From positions 682,001 through 746,000 of the forward strand of contig NC_052477.1 of assembly GCF_009730915.1 (NCBI RefSeq): a stretch of DNA of 64,000 nt, given 5' to 3'. A program made the translations under genes and the position numbers. Below the pieces are notes generated by a model. It made no database searches and had not been told where the DNA came from. It saw only the letters and a list, made by a program, of their open reading frames with translations. Shown here in pieces: positions 1 to 13,429 of this stretch (position 1 is the first letter of the stretch; every line of letters starts with the position of its first letter). Source of the stretch: Dioscorea cayenensis subsp. rotundata. Lineage: Eukaryota; Streptophyta; Magnoliopsida; Dioscoreales; Dioscoreaceae.

Positions 1-117
1 GCCTCGTTGGTAATTGAAAATTAAAAAAAACATATTAAAATAAATTCTATAATTATTTTTATAAACTATCATTTAATTATTATAAAAAGACCTACTTGTG
101 TGCATATGTATTACAAT

Positions 118-682
118 TAGGGGTGGCAATAATCTGTCCGGACCACGTGGCCCGGTTTTTGTCCGTCCGAATAAAAAGGGTTTTAGACATAAGGGTTTTC
201 AAATCGCGGTAGGGTTCGGACGTGAGCTAGTTGTCCGGATTTAAATCCGGGCAGGGTCCCGGACGTAGAAATTCGGACAATCGGGCCCTTTTTAACCCCT
301 AAAACTTTACAGTCACGACCTTAGCCGCATTTGTTTTAAGAGCTATTCTTCAAAAAACTTTAAACATATATTGTTTTTCTATTAAAGACTTAGATTTTTT
401 CATAATTTGAGTTGAGTTTTTGGATTATTGATGTTTTTTTGCAGTTTAATGTGAATTAAATTATTTTTTGTATAATTTAATATTTGAGTGACTTTAAAAA
501 TAAACTTTTATAGAATTCGAGACAATTTGGACATCCGGACAACCCGGTTTTAAAAATAAACCGGGTTTGGACATGCTAAGTTTGTCCGGATTCACTCGAC
601 GGGTTCGGACACAAGTTTTTCTATTTATATTAGTAGTTGTCCGAACCCGGTTTTGTCCGAACCCGAATTTTTGCCACCCCTA
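118..682. mobile_element. Non-autonomous hAT-type DNA transposon, 565 bp
   Basis: The element is bounded by 12-bp perfect terminal inverted repeats (TAGGGGTGGCAA at the left, TTGCCACCCCTA at the right). It is flanked by a perfect 8-bp direct repeat, ATTACAAT, at 110-117 and 683-690. An 8-bp target duplication and these ends are typical of the hAT superfamily. The interior has no transposase ORF, is AT-rich in the middle, and carries many copies of a GTCCGG-type motif near both ends, as expected for hAT subterminal transposase-binding repeats. The perfect target duplication suggests a fairly recent insertion. Confidence 0.9.
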
Positions 683-690
683 ATTACAAT

Positions 691-2833
691 GAGCCTTGAT
701 CTTCTGTTAATAACTTAATCTAACTTTTATACTAATAATTGATGTCTAATTAATTAAATTTTGTTTTTAAAAAAATGGTGTCACTATCCCAAAACTCATC
801 ATCGAATTAGTAAACAAATGGGACCTAAATCAGATTAGATATTATATAAAATTCTGGTTGAAAAAAGTAACTAAGAACCAAACAACTTGATAGTGTTCTC
901 AATGCCCCACTTCATCATCACCAGTGTTTTTGCCTCTTCTGTTCCCATCTATGTTGTGTTGTTGCAAAACCTTTTCTTTTCATAAAGAAATAATTCTCTT
1001 TATTTGAGATTTACATATTCTTAGCTAAAACATGTTTCACAGTTTTTTAAAAATTAATAAATCATAATTTATGAAAAAAAATAACAAGTTTAAAATAATT
1101 GAACAAAACACTGATGACACAAACAAAAAAAAAATCAGAAACTAAACATCCACCAGCAGTAAAATAAGAAAAACACAATAATAAAAAAAAGTGAAAAAAA
1201 AATATTTATATATACTTCATGGATGCCGCGAGTAGGTCATATACTGCATATTTCATAATTCGAATTTTTATAAAAGATAAATTATTATGAAAACAAAAAA
1301 TTTAGGTAAACTGTGGCCATTATCTTTTAAAATTCAATACTAACTTCACTAAAGTCAACATTAAAAAAATAAAAAAAAACAATTTGATAAAGAGATTTCG
1401 TACAATAATTGTGATTCTTTTACTTTCTTATCTTCTAAGAAAATTATGAATTACTCATTCTTCTTATTTATTATTTTTAAAAATTATAATAACTTATCTT
1501 TGTTGATACAATAACACTTACAGAGTTCAGCCTGTCCATATATATATATATACAGTTAAAGATTTCAAAGAGTGGGAAAAACATTGAAAAAGGCTTCTGA
1601 AATGTTCATGAACACACTTTAACTCTTTGATGCTTTTTTATTTTTTTTTTCTCATAAAGAGAAAAAGTGGAAGAGAATAACGGCGAGCATGTTGTTCCAT
1701 TTAACTTTACTTCCTAGTTGCACCAGAACCTTCACATTGACAATGAAATCCAATTCACTGTGAAACATGTGACACCCCAAACAAAAACAATCAAGATTGA
1801 CCTCTCAATATAACATTAATTAATTGTAAGAAAATATCCAGTAGCCGCTAAATTTGTATTAATTATAATTGTTCATAATATCTAACAATATATATAATTA
1901 TGACACATCTCATGTCTAGTGATCTATCTCCTCTGTCTTTTTTTTTTATTACTTTTTATTTCTTTTACAATGCATCAACGGTTCATCTATATATATCATT
2001 TTCATAGCATCTAACAATATATAACAGTACTTAACACCCAATATATATATATATATATATAGTAAATAACAATAATTCTGCATATCATCTTTACACATTA
2101 TAACAATTATTAAATCATAATTTAATAAAATAATAGTTGTCATCAAACCTTCCAAGTTTTTAAAAACCCAAAGATATATATATATATGTGTGTGTGTGGA
2201 GAAAATGAATAAATAATATTGAACTTGAGCACAAATCTGGGAAAAAAAAGTAGACTGTTTAAATAAGGAACACAGTATCAACTTCTTCACTTCCATGCAA
2301 AACTAGTAAGGATTAATTATGAAAAACTGCATGCATGTTTACTAAACAAAAAGCACTTTTTATTGATTTATTTATTAATAAAGAGAATAGCTTGTTGTTT
2401 GAAGCTCTCAAGTAGTTAAGATAAGACAAAATCCATGAAGAAACTAATTAAACCATTCCAAATCAAAGATAAACCACTTTGAATTAAAATCAATACTGAG
2501 TTATCAGAAAAATCCATGCTTTACTACAAAAAAATAATAAAAATAAAATAAAATTTTTTATTTTTATTTTTTTCTTCAATAAAGACAAGAGCTTGTTATT
2601 CAAACCTCTTAAACTCTTTACATACAAAACAGAATCAGTTACACCAGTCAATCCAAGAATTCATCTTTCTGGTTTTTTTCTTTTCACAAATCAAGCAACA
2701 AAAAGAATAATACTGAGCATACATATATATATATATATATGCTTGATTTTTAATTACAAGAGATGCAAGATCATCTGAGAATTATAAGATATAAAAAAAG
2801 TAAAACTAGTAAAAATCATACCTTTGCCAACCT
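691..2833. other. Intergenic, AT-rich; no gene seen
   Basis: No coding region is recognised. Short open frames here are low-complexity and resemble no family. There are (AT)n microsatellites near 1540-1555, 2041-2060 and 2720-2740. The stretch at about 2100-2190 resembles part of the candidate MITE at 42518-42669, so a dispersed repeat may lie here. The right end is the 3' flank of the WRKY gene. Confidence 0.6.
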
Positions 2834-3632
2834 TTAGTACAAGAACGGGGCATTATCAGCCGTCGGATACGCCGGTGAAGAGGTGGACGATGACGGCAAA
2901 CCGTACACGTGGCGGGCATCGAGTGGGAGGTACGAATACCCGCCAATAAAGGTGTTAAGTTGCACCGGCGGCGGAGCGAAAGAAAGCCCGGCGACCTCTG
3001 GCATGACGCCACGTGGCGCAACGGGGCAAGGGTGCGTGTGCTGACCCTCGTACGTCGTCACGACGACGCTGGGATCCTCACACGATCTCTCCACCCGCTT
3101 CTTCACCCCGCACGTGACGCACGTGCACCGGTAGTAGCTCCTGCTCAAATTAAATGACCATCGTGCCCTTCGCCATCAGCTCTAACTACGAGAAAACCAC
3201 ATCGCCGGAGACGACGATGTGTGGCATAAATGGTAAATAAGTACCTTGGGTATGGGCTATTCTTCACGGCCTTTTGACCGTACTTGCGCCACCTGTACCC
3301 GTCCTCCAAATGATCGATCTCGCTCTTCGTCCTGAACGCGAACCTCGGCCCTTTTTTACGCTTTTGCCCCTTCTTCTCCGATCTCCTGCCATTTTTTTTT
3401 TCTACTTGAAATTCAAGCTAAAATCAATGGAAAACTTGTAGATCATCGAGATCGCTTACGATTTGTTAAGCTTGGGTGGATCGGCTTCGACGGAGGTGGA
3501 GCTGATAGTGGACTCTGGCGGGTGCTCCAGCAACGACGACGGGATGAAATCCCGCATTCCGAGAAGATCGAGGAAGCTGAAGGAGCTCCGATCGCCGTCG
3601 GAGAATAACTCCGCCTTCTCCCTCGCCATCAT
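2834..3632 (-). CDS. WRKY transcription factor, group IIc, 206 aa, three exons
   Basis: A sequence-specific transcription factor expected to bind W-box DNA in the nucleus. Exons on the minus strand are 3632-3460, 3385-3245 and 3140-2834. All junctions are GT-AG and keep frame, giving 206 aa. Exon 2 encodes a basic stretch then the WRKYGQK heptad (near residue 92). Exon 3 encodes the zinc ligands, a C-x4-C pair followed by H-x-H in QHTH. The second intron splits the domain after the PYPR motif, the conserved position in group IIc genes. The N-terminus has a short [10 protein letters not shown] patch. Start: the first of two adjacent in-frame ATGs. The domain resembles the WRKY28/71/48/23 group of Arabidopsis; assignment to one member is not possible. 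The protein is short for that group because its N-terminal region is reduced. Confidence 0.95.
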
Positions 3633-6453
3633 CAGCTCGTTCGCATGGAGGTTTTAGGGTTTCTCTTTCTGGAGAGAGCTCGATCGAGAGAGAGGAGAAA
3701 AAGTGAACTTTTTGGTGAATTTAAAGGCGGGGTGGTGGTGACCGGCGATAACCGATGGAATTGTACGGGTATACGGCGTAGTTGACCGGGAACCGGCGCC
3801 TGTGTGAACGCCGAAGACCACACGTGCCGCTGTCTCTGCTGGGTGACGTGGACCTCCCCCGCGCGCCAGAGTGACTTATTTTTAATTTTAATTTTAATTT
3901 TTTATAGTTATGTTTTTATTTAATTATTTTAATATTTTTGGTAAATAAGAAATTAGAAACAAAGGATGGATAGAATCATAGATAGATGTGAAGAGACGTG
4001 GGAAGTTGGGGGTCCTTCTGAGCCGTACGATAAGAGTGATGGGTGTTGCACGTGTGGACCCAGATGCTGACGTGTGGATAATGATCTTGTACGTTATTGA
4101 GCTATTTATTCATCAAGAGTAATGCAAATAAGAATTATTTATCCAAAAAAAATAAATTTTATTTATTTTTTAAAATTTAAACAAAATATGTTTCTGTAAT
4201 TAATTAATTAATTAATTATTCAAGCCTTTTATCTCAAAATTTTCAAATCTAAAAATTATTATATTAATAAATAGGTTTGTTAGATCCGGTTTATTATTAT
4301 ACTATAATAATTTTTTATGTACTATATTATTGATTAAAAAAAATGAAACTAATGAGGTATCCGTGTTTAACGTTTTGGAACTTTACATTAAATTCAAAGA
4401 AAATATGTAGGATGTTGATGTAACATGATTTGGTAATTTAAAAAAGGAACCAGCACCTGCTTGATTTATAATTTATTAGCATTATGTTTTTGAGAAAAAT
4501 GGATTTAAATCTCAATTACACATGTGTCATTGATAACCTTAGGATAGTTCCTTATATATGTGCACTCCCTTCACAATCTGACATGTGGGATGCTAGGACT
4601 AAAAAAAATTTTAATTAAGAGACAAATAAAATGAATGAGGCAAATAATAAACTTTCACGAATATTTTTTTTAAATTTTTTATATACTGTAAATAAATTGA
4701 TTTATAAAAATCTCAAAAAGTTAAATAACAAATTTTTACCAAAACAAATGTTACCACATAACTCAATTTACAATGTCAACAATAATAACATTTTAAAATA
4801 TTTTTTTCTATAATTTTAATTCCTTTTAGAGTATATATACTAATTTGTAAAAAAAACTAAAGAATATATTTTTGACAAAAATACATAAAAAATAAATTTA
4901 TGAAATTTGAAAGAACTAAACAGTAAATTTTCATAAACATTATTTTTTTCTCTAAGTATAATTTTTATTTTATTTTATTTATTAAAAAAATATAAAAATA
5001 ATATATATCAATTTGTAATAGAATTTTTTAAAAAATAAATATAAAGATGCTGCATGTGGGCCCGTTCCCCTTTCACCTTCCATAGCTCCGACCTTTGTCC
5101 ACATCGTTAAAAACATGGCCCCCTTCACTCCTTTAGCTTCTGGCACTAGGCCCATTAGTTATAATTTTAAAAAAAAACATGTAAATATATTTTTTCATTA
5201 AAAATGAGGAAAATGACTTAATAATCAAATGGTGACCCTGTTGTAAAAGGTGTGGGGCCACAGAAGCATCAAAGCTATAGCTAGTCTCAGCACCAAACTA
5301 AAACTGTGGGTTTAACCCTTGTTTTCAATATTTTACCGTGGGACTTTTTGATAAGATGAAAAAAAAAGGTGTACAAATTAAGGCAAAGTATAGAGTTAAG
5401 AGTGGAAAAGCTCTATTTTTCAATATAATTATTTTAAAAGAATCAAGTAACTCATGACATTCTTATAATAATTGGTTAAAAAAAAAATAGAGAAATAATA
5501 ATAATAGTAAAAAGTCAAAGACAAGTGAGTGCTTTGACTATTGGGCTGAAGTCAATTTGATGTTATGACAGTGTCAGTGGTGAGTTGTCACAATCAGAAC
5601 CGTCCATTGAGTTGATTGGAGGCATCTCAGAGGGTCCCACATATCCTGCCAATCCCACGTGGCCATGACCCAAAAGTTAGAACTTCATTAAGTGATTCCA
5701 TGTCGATTTCCAAAGCGTTAATAAAAAAAGTAGAGAAAGGTTACCAATGTGTTTCACATATATTGCGAAAATTTTTTTAAATAATATTTTGTTTATAATT
5801 TAGATAATAATTAATTATTATTATTTTGACATAGATAAAAAAATATATAGTTATTAAGGTGGATTAGTTTTAGTGGAATAACAACCATTTAAAAATGAAT
5901 CATCCACGCACGATGCAACTCTAAATAAATTAAAATATTATTTTTTTACACTCCTAACAATACTAATGAATAATATTATCATGTAATGTACATTGGTGAA
6001 TAACACTGATGAACTATACTATTACAAGATGAAGGTTTTGGACCCTCGCTCCACTATGCATTTGGTGATGAGTTACCACTAAAGTTTCTCAATAATTAAT
6101 AAATAATAAATGCATGCACCTGGCCCATGAGAAAAGGCCCATCTTTAGTGGGCTTTATTGGGCTCCTTCAATGCTTATATATATATATATACATAACAAT
6201 ACCTTCATTCATGAATATTCGATAATAATTTATACACATTATGCAAATTTTTATTTTCATTGATGGAATTCAAGTTAATATATACATGAAAAGAAATATT
6301 TATTAAAAAAAAAAACACAAAGGAAGTGAATGGCAATGGCAAAAGAATGTGAATAAAAGAAGAAAGCAAGCACAAGAAGCAAAGAAAAGAATAAAACTAG
6401 ATTGAAGAGATAACAATAAGAATAGAGAACAAGAACAAATTAATGCAAGAACA
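3633..6453. other. Intergenic between WRKY gene and HLH gene
   Basis: Holds the WRKY promoter (right of 3633) and the 3' flank of the HLH gene. GC-richer patches with ACGTG cores occur at about 3830-3860, 3995-4080 and 5640-5665, next to long AT-rich stretches and an (ATTA)n run near 4200-4220. No coding frame or complete transposon is recognised. Confidence 0.6.
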
Positions 6454-6714
6454 CTAAGAATCATGAGATAACATCTCAACCAATCTCTTCATAACCATAA
6501 CTTGCATGCGAAGTCCAGTGACATAATCGGTAGCCTCCCGGAGAAGTCCATCAAGTTGCAAATGTTTCCCACCGGGAACAAGACGGCGTAAAGCTCGAAC
6601 CCTTCTTTCGACACGGAGTATCGGCCTTTTCGAGCTTTCTATACGTCCAACTCTAGTAACACCCCTTCTTCTCATCATCCCTTGTTGTTGTTGTTGTTGT
6701 TGTTGTTGTTCCAT
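6454..6714 (-). CDS. Atypical HLH protein, UPBEAT1-like, 86 aa
   Basis: A small single-exon protein of the plant non-DNA-binding HLH class. In known members (UPBEAT1, PAR1, IBH1 types) the HLH dimerises with other bHLH factors or controls redox and cell-elongation genes. The N-terminus is a run of nine Gln encoded by a CAA repeat (TTG on the plus strand, about 6687-6712). It is followed by an Arg-rich stretch and then helix 1 (VRALRRLVPGG, about residues 39-49), a loop, and helix 2 (LLREATDYVTGLRMQVMVM). The helix 2 pattern and the C-terminal MKRLVEML resemble UPBEAT1. The basic residues that contact the E-box in typical bHLH proteins are not recognisable. Length is close to Arabidopsis UPB1 (about 100 aa). 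The Gln repeat is probably length-polymorphic. Confidence 0.85.
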   Translation of the reverse strand: MEQQQQQQQQQGMMRRRGVTRVGRIESSKRPILRVERRVRALRRLVPGGKHLQLDGLLREATDYVTGLRMQVMVMKRLVEMLSHDS

Positions 6715-9700
6715 AGGACATACACTTGAGGGTACTTAAGGGCACTACCCTATATATATATATATATATGGAAGAGTGACACATGCAATACATATTAGTA
6801 GGGTATTAAAGGAGGTTCCTAATGAGAAGGAATGGAGGCATGTTAGGGAGAAGTAAAAGGGCACATGCAACCACATGATACCTTAAAAACACACAACAAA
6901 GAGAGCCATATCCCTATCCAAGAAGACTACCCTACACACAAAGGGCCATGCCTTAGCTCATGAGAACACCCTGGATTATTCCCTCTCCCTCTCAAGTCCA
7001 TTGTATTCTATGGGAACTTAGCCACCCATACAGCTCAAGCATGCATGGCATTGGGTCCCCTCATGCAAGGTGGCTCAAGGAGGAGTTAGTATTTGCCTTT
7101 GCTTCCCCACAAGGAAACCTAAAATGAAAAACTAATGGAATTCATGTCCTTAAACTGTTCATGCTTGTTAATGTATGTGCTAACAAGTGCTAGCTACGCC
7201 TTTAGATCTTAATGTTGGGGATAAGGTCCCTAGTTAAGATGCATGGCTTTTGTTGCTTTATTATTATGTGTGTTTATTAAGGGATATACCCTTATATTTT
7301 TCTCTATATATACTTGTTGTTCTTAGTTACCTAACACTAACATTGTGCCGCACATTAATTAGTATATTTTGGTCTAATGTCTCACATATTTGTGGGGGAT
7401 GAATCTCAAGCCAATTTAATTCACATGTTCTTTAAATATCAATTTAATATAAACCTCTCCTTAAATCTTATTGATTAACTAATAAAAAAAATACAGTATG
7501 TTTTTATCAATAATGTTTGATAAAGTATATCTATAACTGAAGCTCAATAAATGAAATTTATCTAAGTATGATTAAACGGGAAAATTAATAGTGGTAAGCT
7601 TTTTTGTTTTTGTGATTATTTATTTAATTTGAAAAACTTTTATTTATATAAATTTAAGCTATTTTTATTAGTAAAATAAAATTTTTGTTAATGATAGATA
7701 ATTATTTGGCATCCATGCTTTAGTGTTATATTGAATATGAATTATGTTATCGAAAAAACTATAATAATTAAGCATAGGAAAGAGGTATAAGAGTTTTTTT
7801 ATATATAAATATTGGTAAAATTCTTGATTTGAAAGTAATTAAGAGTATTGCTGGATAATTACTTGGGATCAATGAATTAGTATCTTTGATTGTACTTTAT
7901 TAGCTGTAAAGATTCTAATCTCATGCTAATTAGAGAGGCATCTTTGACATGCATTGGGCATTAATTCAAAGATTAGGAAGCACTTGCCTGTTTTATAGCC
8001 ACACACGTTGCACTAATTATAATTAATTTTAATGAGTGATTAGAGAGTACTTGTTAACTAATTAGACACAAATTAATATTTTATGTGCTTAGTGTTGTTC
8101 TTAGATGTGAATAAAATGACAAAATAAATGTCCTAATATTCTTTTTGTATATAATCTATTGTTAAATTATTTCTAATTATTGATCTAACATTTAATTGAT
8201 ACTTGCCTAATAATATATTAATTTAATTTCTTATGACATTTTTTTACTAAATAATAGTAAAAAAAAGAATATAAATATTACACATAAAAAAAAGCCGATC
8301 GATAAGTAAAATAAAACTTTTTTATTAATGCATATAATAAATAGATCCATTACTTTCATTCAATGGATCCAAATTAGGAGACAGTGTTTGAACATCATCA
8401 ATAATCATGTTTCATGTGGTCACACCCCAAAAAAAATTTCAATCTTTAAAAGTTTGATAAATGGTTATATTCATTGTTTCAAAACCAAAGGAATCTTGTA
8501 TCACTTGATGATTCTATCATCCTATGATGCATGATAATCTTGAGAATTATCATGAAAAGAAATGCTTTATATTAACCTTTAATATATATAGATATATATA
8601 TAAACATTAAATTACTTAAGATAGCCTTAACAATGGACTAATGCTCTCTATTTTTTTGAGAATGGTGACATAATATATCTAATTAATTTATATATTAATG
8701 ATATATGAAATATCATACTCTCTCCTCCCTTCTTGCATGTCTGAGCAACTTTAGCATATGTAGCTTCCTTTCAAGACAACCAATTGAAAGCTTGGTACAA
8801 ACTTGTACATAAAGTTCACATGCATTATGTTATTAAAAATAAATTAAATAAGTACTTAAAAAGAGTCATTTTTACTTCACAAACTTTAACTATTAATCAA
8901 ATCAATAATATAATACAATTACAACTCAAAGATAATCTCATTCTTAAAAGTAGCAATATTTGTAAATATAACTTCTCTTCATCATCTTCTCTAAAATGCT
9001 TTCCTTCAAAGGGATGCAAGATGGCCTTTTTTAATTAGCACAAGTTTTTATTCTTCATGAGAATAATATATATAACTTCAAAGTTAAACTCTTATCATTA
9101 TTTATTTATACATATAATTTGGAGTAATAAAGCATGCATGTTCATTTGATAGCCATCTGTGAAAGCTAGGCCAACTTGGGACTCCCATGTTTGCATGATG
9201 AAGAGGCCCTTTACATATATATACACATAATTATATTTATATAATTCCTATTTCCAAGAAAGCAAGATGGTGTTGGCTACACAGAGAACACAAGTTGTTC
9301 CTTTGTTCATGCCAATCAGAAGACCACCACCATTTTGGCTTCTCTTCATGCAATGGGGGGCCATTATTATTCAAAAGGAAAAGGTGGCAACTTTTGGTAG
9401 CCAATGTAACCATTGAAAAGACCATTCAAAATTTCCATTCAAATCCTATAGACACATTAATTAAAGTTGTTGTCATGTTGGATGAGTGTAATGCTATATG
9501 GAGCGAAGAAATTTGTATCTATCTAAAGTACTAAACCCTTTGTTTATATATATATATATATATATATATTTAATTAGTATTTATGTTCATTATTGATGTT
9601 CACTGGTACTACTCTTAGTTAAAGAGTACTAGAATATCATGGAAGAAAATGAAATTATATTCATTTAAAGTTTGGAAGAGAATGAGAAAAATAATGTGAG

Positions 9701-11163
9701 GTAGTTAGTCATAGAGTGAAGTATGACATTGAAGAAGAAAGCTAACAAATTTCAAAAGGCTATTGATCATATATGTGTTGTGATTCTTGAGAAGAAGAAG
9801 AATGTATAACAGAATAACACTGTATTTCTTTTTGAATATTCTTGTTTTCTTATTATTTATAGATGTAGAATGATGAAGTCCACTAGACTATACCACCAAT
9901 AACATATCAAAAGCTACAAGAATATTATCATGAATCAATTCATGTAGTGCAAGTGCAACACTAGTAGGCCTCCCTCTCTAAGCACTTTTCAGCCTCTCAT
10001 CTCCATCTTTATTTAACTCATACCTCCCATGTGTGTGACTATATTAAATGCTCTCTATGTAAAGAAAATTGAAGAGCAAAAGCAAAGAAATAAATAAATA
10101 AAAACAGAGTATTTACAAAGTTTAACAATGTGCATGCTTATGTTCTCATAATCATAGTGATTGTTTTTTTTACATTCCAACAATTAAAGGATTATTAAAT
10201 TCCCCTCATATATATATATATATATATGAGCCATATAGAATGTGTATCTATAATCTCCTTTTAAATTAAGTTAAATTATTAAATAAAAAAGAATAAAAAT
10301 AGTGGCAGTAAAGACCAACTCAGAAACTCCTGTTTTTTTAATTTTTTTAATTGTTTTCTTAAATCCAAATGATAAAAGTTCAAAGTGTTTTTCCCTTTAA
10401 TTAATTATCTATAAACTTATTTTGAAAAAGACTCATCCAAAAGAAATGCCTTTTAAAGCTCTACACCTCCACTCTAACTCAAATGTCGACTTTAAAATAA
10501 GATATAAAGTTTGAGTTTTTTTTTCTCAATAATTTACTTTTAATAGAAAAAGAAAGTTATTTATTAATTTCTTCACTTTATTCAACCTACTCCTTATCCA
10601 CAACTACATATATTTATTAATTCAATTAATAACATAATGATAAAAAAGCTCTGTTTCTTTAAACTTCTAATTAAATTCATTACCAATATGATGAAAATCT
10701 CTTTTAATTTATATATAACAATATATTTTCCGGAGACAATCTCAGAAAATAAATCTAAAAGACGCCCCTACAACAACCGTTAATTGTTTTATTTTTAATC
10801 CCATTACTAACCCCATTTTCTAAAGATTAACTTTATATTAAAACAACCATTAGATGATGATATAACAGTTATTATGTACGTGAGAAGGTGTTTAGGGTTT
10901 ATGTTTGGGGTTCAATTGTGGCCACATGATGGTAGCCACTTTTGGAAGCAGTGAGAAGAGAAGAGAGAGAGAGAGATGCCAACGTGGCAGAGATGGGTGG
11001 TGGGGCCTACTTAGTGATGGATATGAATTGGCTCATGTGCATGCTGACGTGGCCACGTGTGGCTTTATCACTATCAAAGACCTCCTTATTGGAACACTAT
11101 TTGGCCACATAAAGCCTTCTTCTTAGCCACCCCCTCCCATGTATCATATCCCATGGGACCTCA

Positions 11164-11164
<1 letters not shown>

Positions 11165-11194
<30 letters not shown>
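11165..11194. repeat. (ATT)10 microsatellite
   Basis: Ten uninterrupted ATT trinucleotides in intergenic DNA. Confidence 0.95.
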
Positions 11195-12573
11195 TAGTAT
11201 TAATGTTTACTTTTTCTCAAAGTTCATCATAATATATTTATCACCCTATTAATATTCAAAAACATAAAAATTATTATAATTCATGTCCATCAATCATAAC
11301 ATGCAATAACAAATACTTTTTTAACTAATCAAATTAAGACATTGTAAATGAAATGAATCTGTTAGACAAATAAAAATTTAAAAAAATTGAAAAAAAAATT
11401 ACATGTAGACATGAATTAATTATGGAATTTATGAAAGTTTCATTTCTTTATATTTATTGATTTTAAACAATAACACCTCTAATTGAATATATTAAAGAAA
11501 AAAAAAAAAGATTATAGTAGTAATAATATAATAATATATGTAAGTGATGAGAAGAGGTGCCACAACAAAGGATGAAATAAAGGACACGTGGCAAGAAAGC
11601 AGGGAACCATCATCATGGAGGCTAAGTTGTCTTGTAGAGCAGGAAGTAGTGGGTCCCATCAAAGTGGGATATGGACAGCAAAAAAGTTCTCTCTTTGTTA
11701 CCTTCCTCATTTTGTCATCCCTTATGGGGCTCTCCTCTTTCTTCTCTTGTCATCCCCCTTTCCCCTTTTATTCTTTTCAAAAAAAATTATTTATATATTT
11801 ATAAATATGAGTTTAAATATTCTTTTACTATACACAAGTATTCAAACTTAAATTTTTTACTTTTGTTATTTAGAGTTAGAGTTTTGGTCCCCTCAACTTT
11901 GAACACATTTTTGTGTGCTCTTTCTCAAAGAAACATTCAAAACTCTTCTTACTCCTATTTTTAGCAAAACTTTAAATTAAATATCAAATATTCAAATTAT
12001 ATATATATATATATTAAACTATGAAAAAGAGAGAGAGAGAGAACAAATGACTACTGACATAGTAGTGACTGCGGTAACAGCAGAGTGAAGGGAAGTGGAA
12101 AGGAGGGGGTAAAGAATGGGCTCAAAATGGGGGCCCAGTGGGCCCCACAAAGGGACTCATGTGGTCACATCGGAAAGCCCACCACTCACTTCACATGCAA
12201 ACCACAAAGGAAAACTCTCGAAAGCCAGCCCAGCTCTCCCCTGCATTCATGGAGCTCACACATGCCTCGTGCTCTGTTTCGTTTCCCGTTTCCCATTTAT
12301 ATATATATATATATATATTTTAATTATTGTTAATATTTTTTTTTCCTCCTGCTTTGCACTTCCAAAACTCTCCCCAGTTTCTCATTTATGTAGATATATA
12401 TATATATAATTAATTATTGTTATTTTTTTTTTCTCCAGGTTTGCACCTCCAAAACCATGAAAAACACTAGCCGACAAGCAGGAAGCGGCTCCACTTTTTT
12501 TTAAAATTTTTTATCTCAATCTGACCACCTTAATTATTACGTGGCATGGCCCGACCAGGACAAAACTATGGAC

Positions 12574-12603
<30 letters not shown>
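12574..12603. repeat. (AAT)10 microsatellite
   Basis: Ten AAT trinucleotides, about 210 bp beyond the stop codon of the bHLH147-like gene. Confidence 0.95.
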
Positions 12604-12608
<5 letters not shown>

Positions 12609-12814
12609 TAATAATGAAATACTCCTAAATTCCCAATCTACTATTCTTCTTCCTATCTACGGCCAGGATTCGCTCATCTTGAACTATCAACTGCCCGTAA
12701 CGAATCTCAACACATGATTTGGACAAACGAAAGACACAGACTGAGAAAAATTTTTACAATAAAATACAAGAATTTTTTTTCCAAAATAGAAAATGAGAGA
12801 GAAAGAGATGTAAT

Positions 12815-13429
12815 CTAGTGGTCATCGTGGACCTCGAGTATCGCGCCGGCGGCTGAGCCGGAGCCGGAGCCGGAGCCGGAACCGACACCTGTGAGGATCT
12901 GGGTGAGCGCGCTCATGGCTCGGACTTGCATCTCTAAGGCGGCGATGTAGTCGGAGGCTTCTTCTAGAAGGTTCGAGAAGGAGAGTTTGCGGCAACCAGG
13001 GACTAGACGGCCTAGAACCTTCGCCTTGCTTTGAAGAACCGGGGTTTTGTGAACCGAACCGGTCGGTCCAGTTCCCGATCCGGTTCGCTTCGACCGGGTC
13101 GGGTCTCTGGACCGGCGTTTCCGGGCTTTAAGAAGGATCGCGCGGCTAGAGAGAATGGCACGACTCCAACGCGTCCGACCTCGAGCGGCGACGGCTAGGG
13201 CTCGATCCGCGGCCTCGCGCACCGCGCGGCTCTTCGGCGGAGATGGAGATGGAGAGGGAGATTCTGGGTGGCGGAGCCGGCGAAGGGCTTCGAGAAGCTT
13301 GGAGGAGTATATCTTCTGCTCGGTTTCAGTCCTCCATTGCGATGATGATGCTTGGGTTTGTTCCAACGCCGATCCTCGCTTCCGCCGCCTCTCTTTCGCC
13401 GTCTCAGCTTCGGGATTCGAGATCGCCAT
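12815..13429 (-). CDS. Atypical bHLH, bHLH147/148/149 (AIF)-like, 204 aa
   Basis: A single-exon nuclear HLH factor of the IBH1/AIF family. Known members restrain brassinosteroid-driven growth by dimerising with activating bHLH proteins. Family landmarks appear in order: WRTETEQKIYSSKLLEALRR (about residues 32-51), REAADRALAVAARGRTRWSRAIL (about 71-93), a basic linker, then the HLH with VLGRLVPGCRKLSF and LLEEASDYIAALEMQVRAM (about 137-175). The C-terminal tail contains an alternating Gly-Ser stretch encoded by a GGCTCC-like repeat. Length matches Arabidopsis bHLH147-149 (about 207-230 aa). The start is the ATG of MAISNPEAE, 31 codons before the first conserved block. The ORF is GC-rich compared with its flanks. 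Confidence 0.93.
   Translation of the reverse strand: MAISNPEAETAKERRRKRGSALEQTQASSSQWRTETEQKIYSSKLLEALRRLRHPESPSPSPSPPKSRAVREAADRALAVAARGRTRWSRAILSSRAILLKARKRRSRDPTRSKRTGSGTGPTGSVHKTPVLQSKAKVLGRLVPGCRKLSFSNLLEEASDYIAALEMQVRAMSALTQILTGVGSGSGSGSGSAAGAILEVHDDH

Larger units (their letters stand above)
6715..12814. other. Large intergenic region, about 6 kb
   Basis: No gene is recognised. Open frames at 8.3-9.5, 10.9 and 11.5-12.4 kb are short, overlap one another and match no family. There are (AT)n microsatellites at about 6752-6768, 9546-9570, 10209-10227, 12001-12014 and 12299-12319. Two GC-richer patches with ACGTG or ACGTGGC cores lie at about 10980-11060 and 11583-11592. The left end is the upstream region of the HLH gene at 6454-6714. 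Confidence 0.6.

Noticed and set aside
9237-9534. Overlapping 62- and 79-codon frames
   Set aside because: No domain, no homology recognised, and both strands are open at similar length, as expected by chance.
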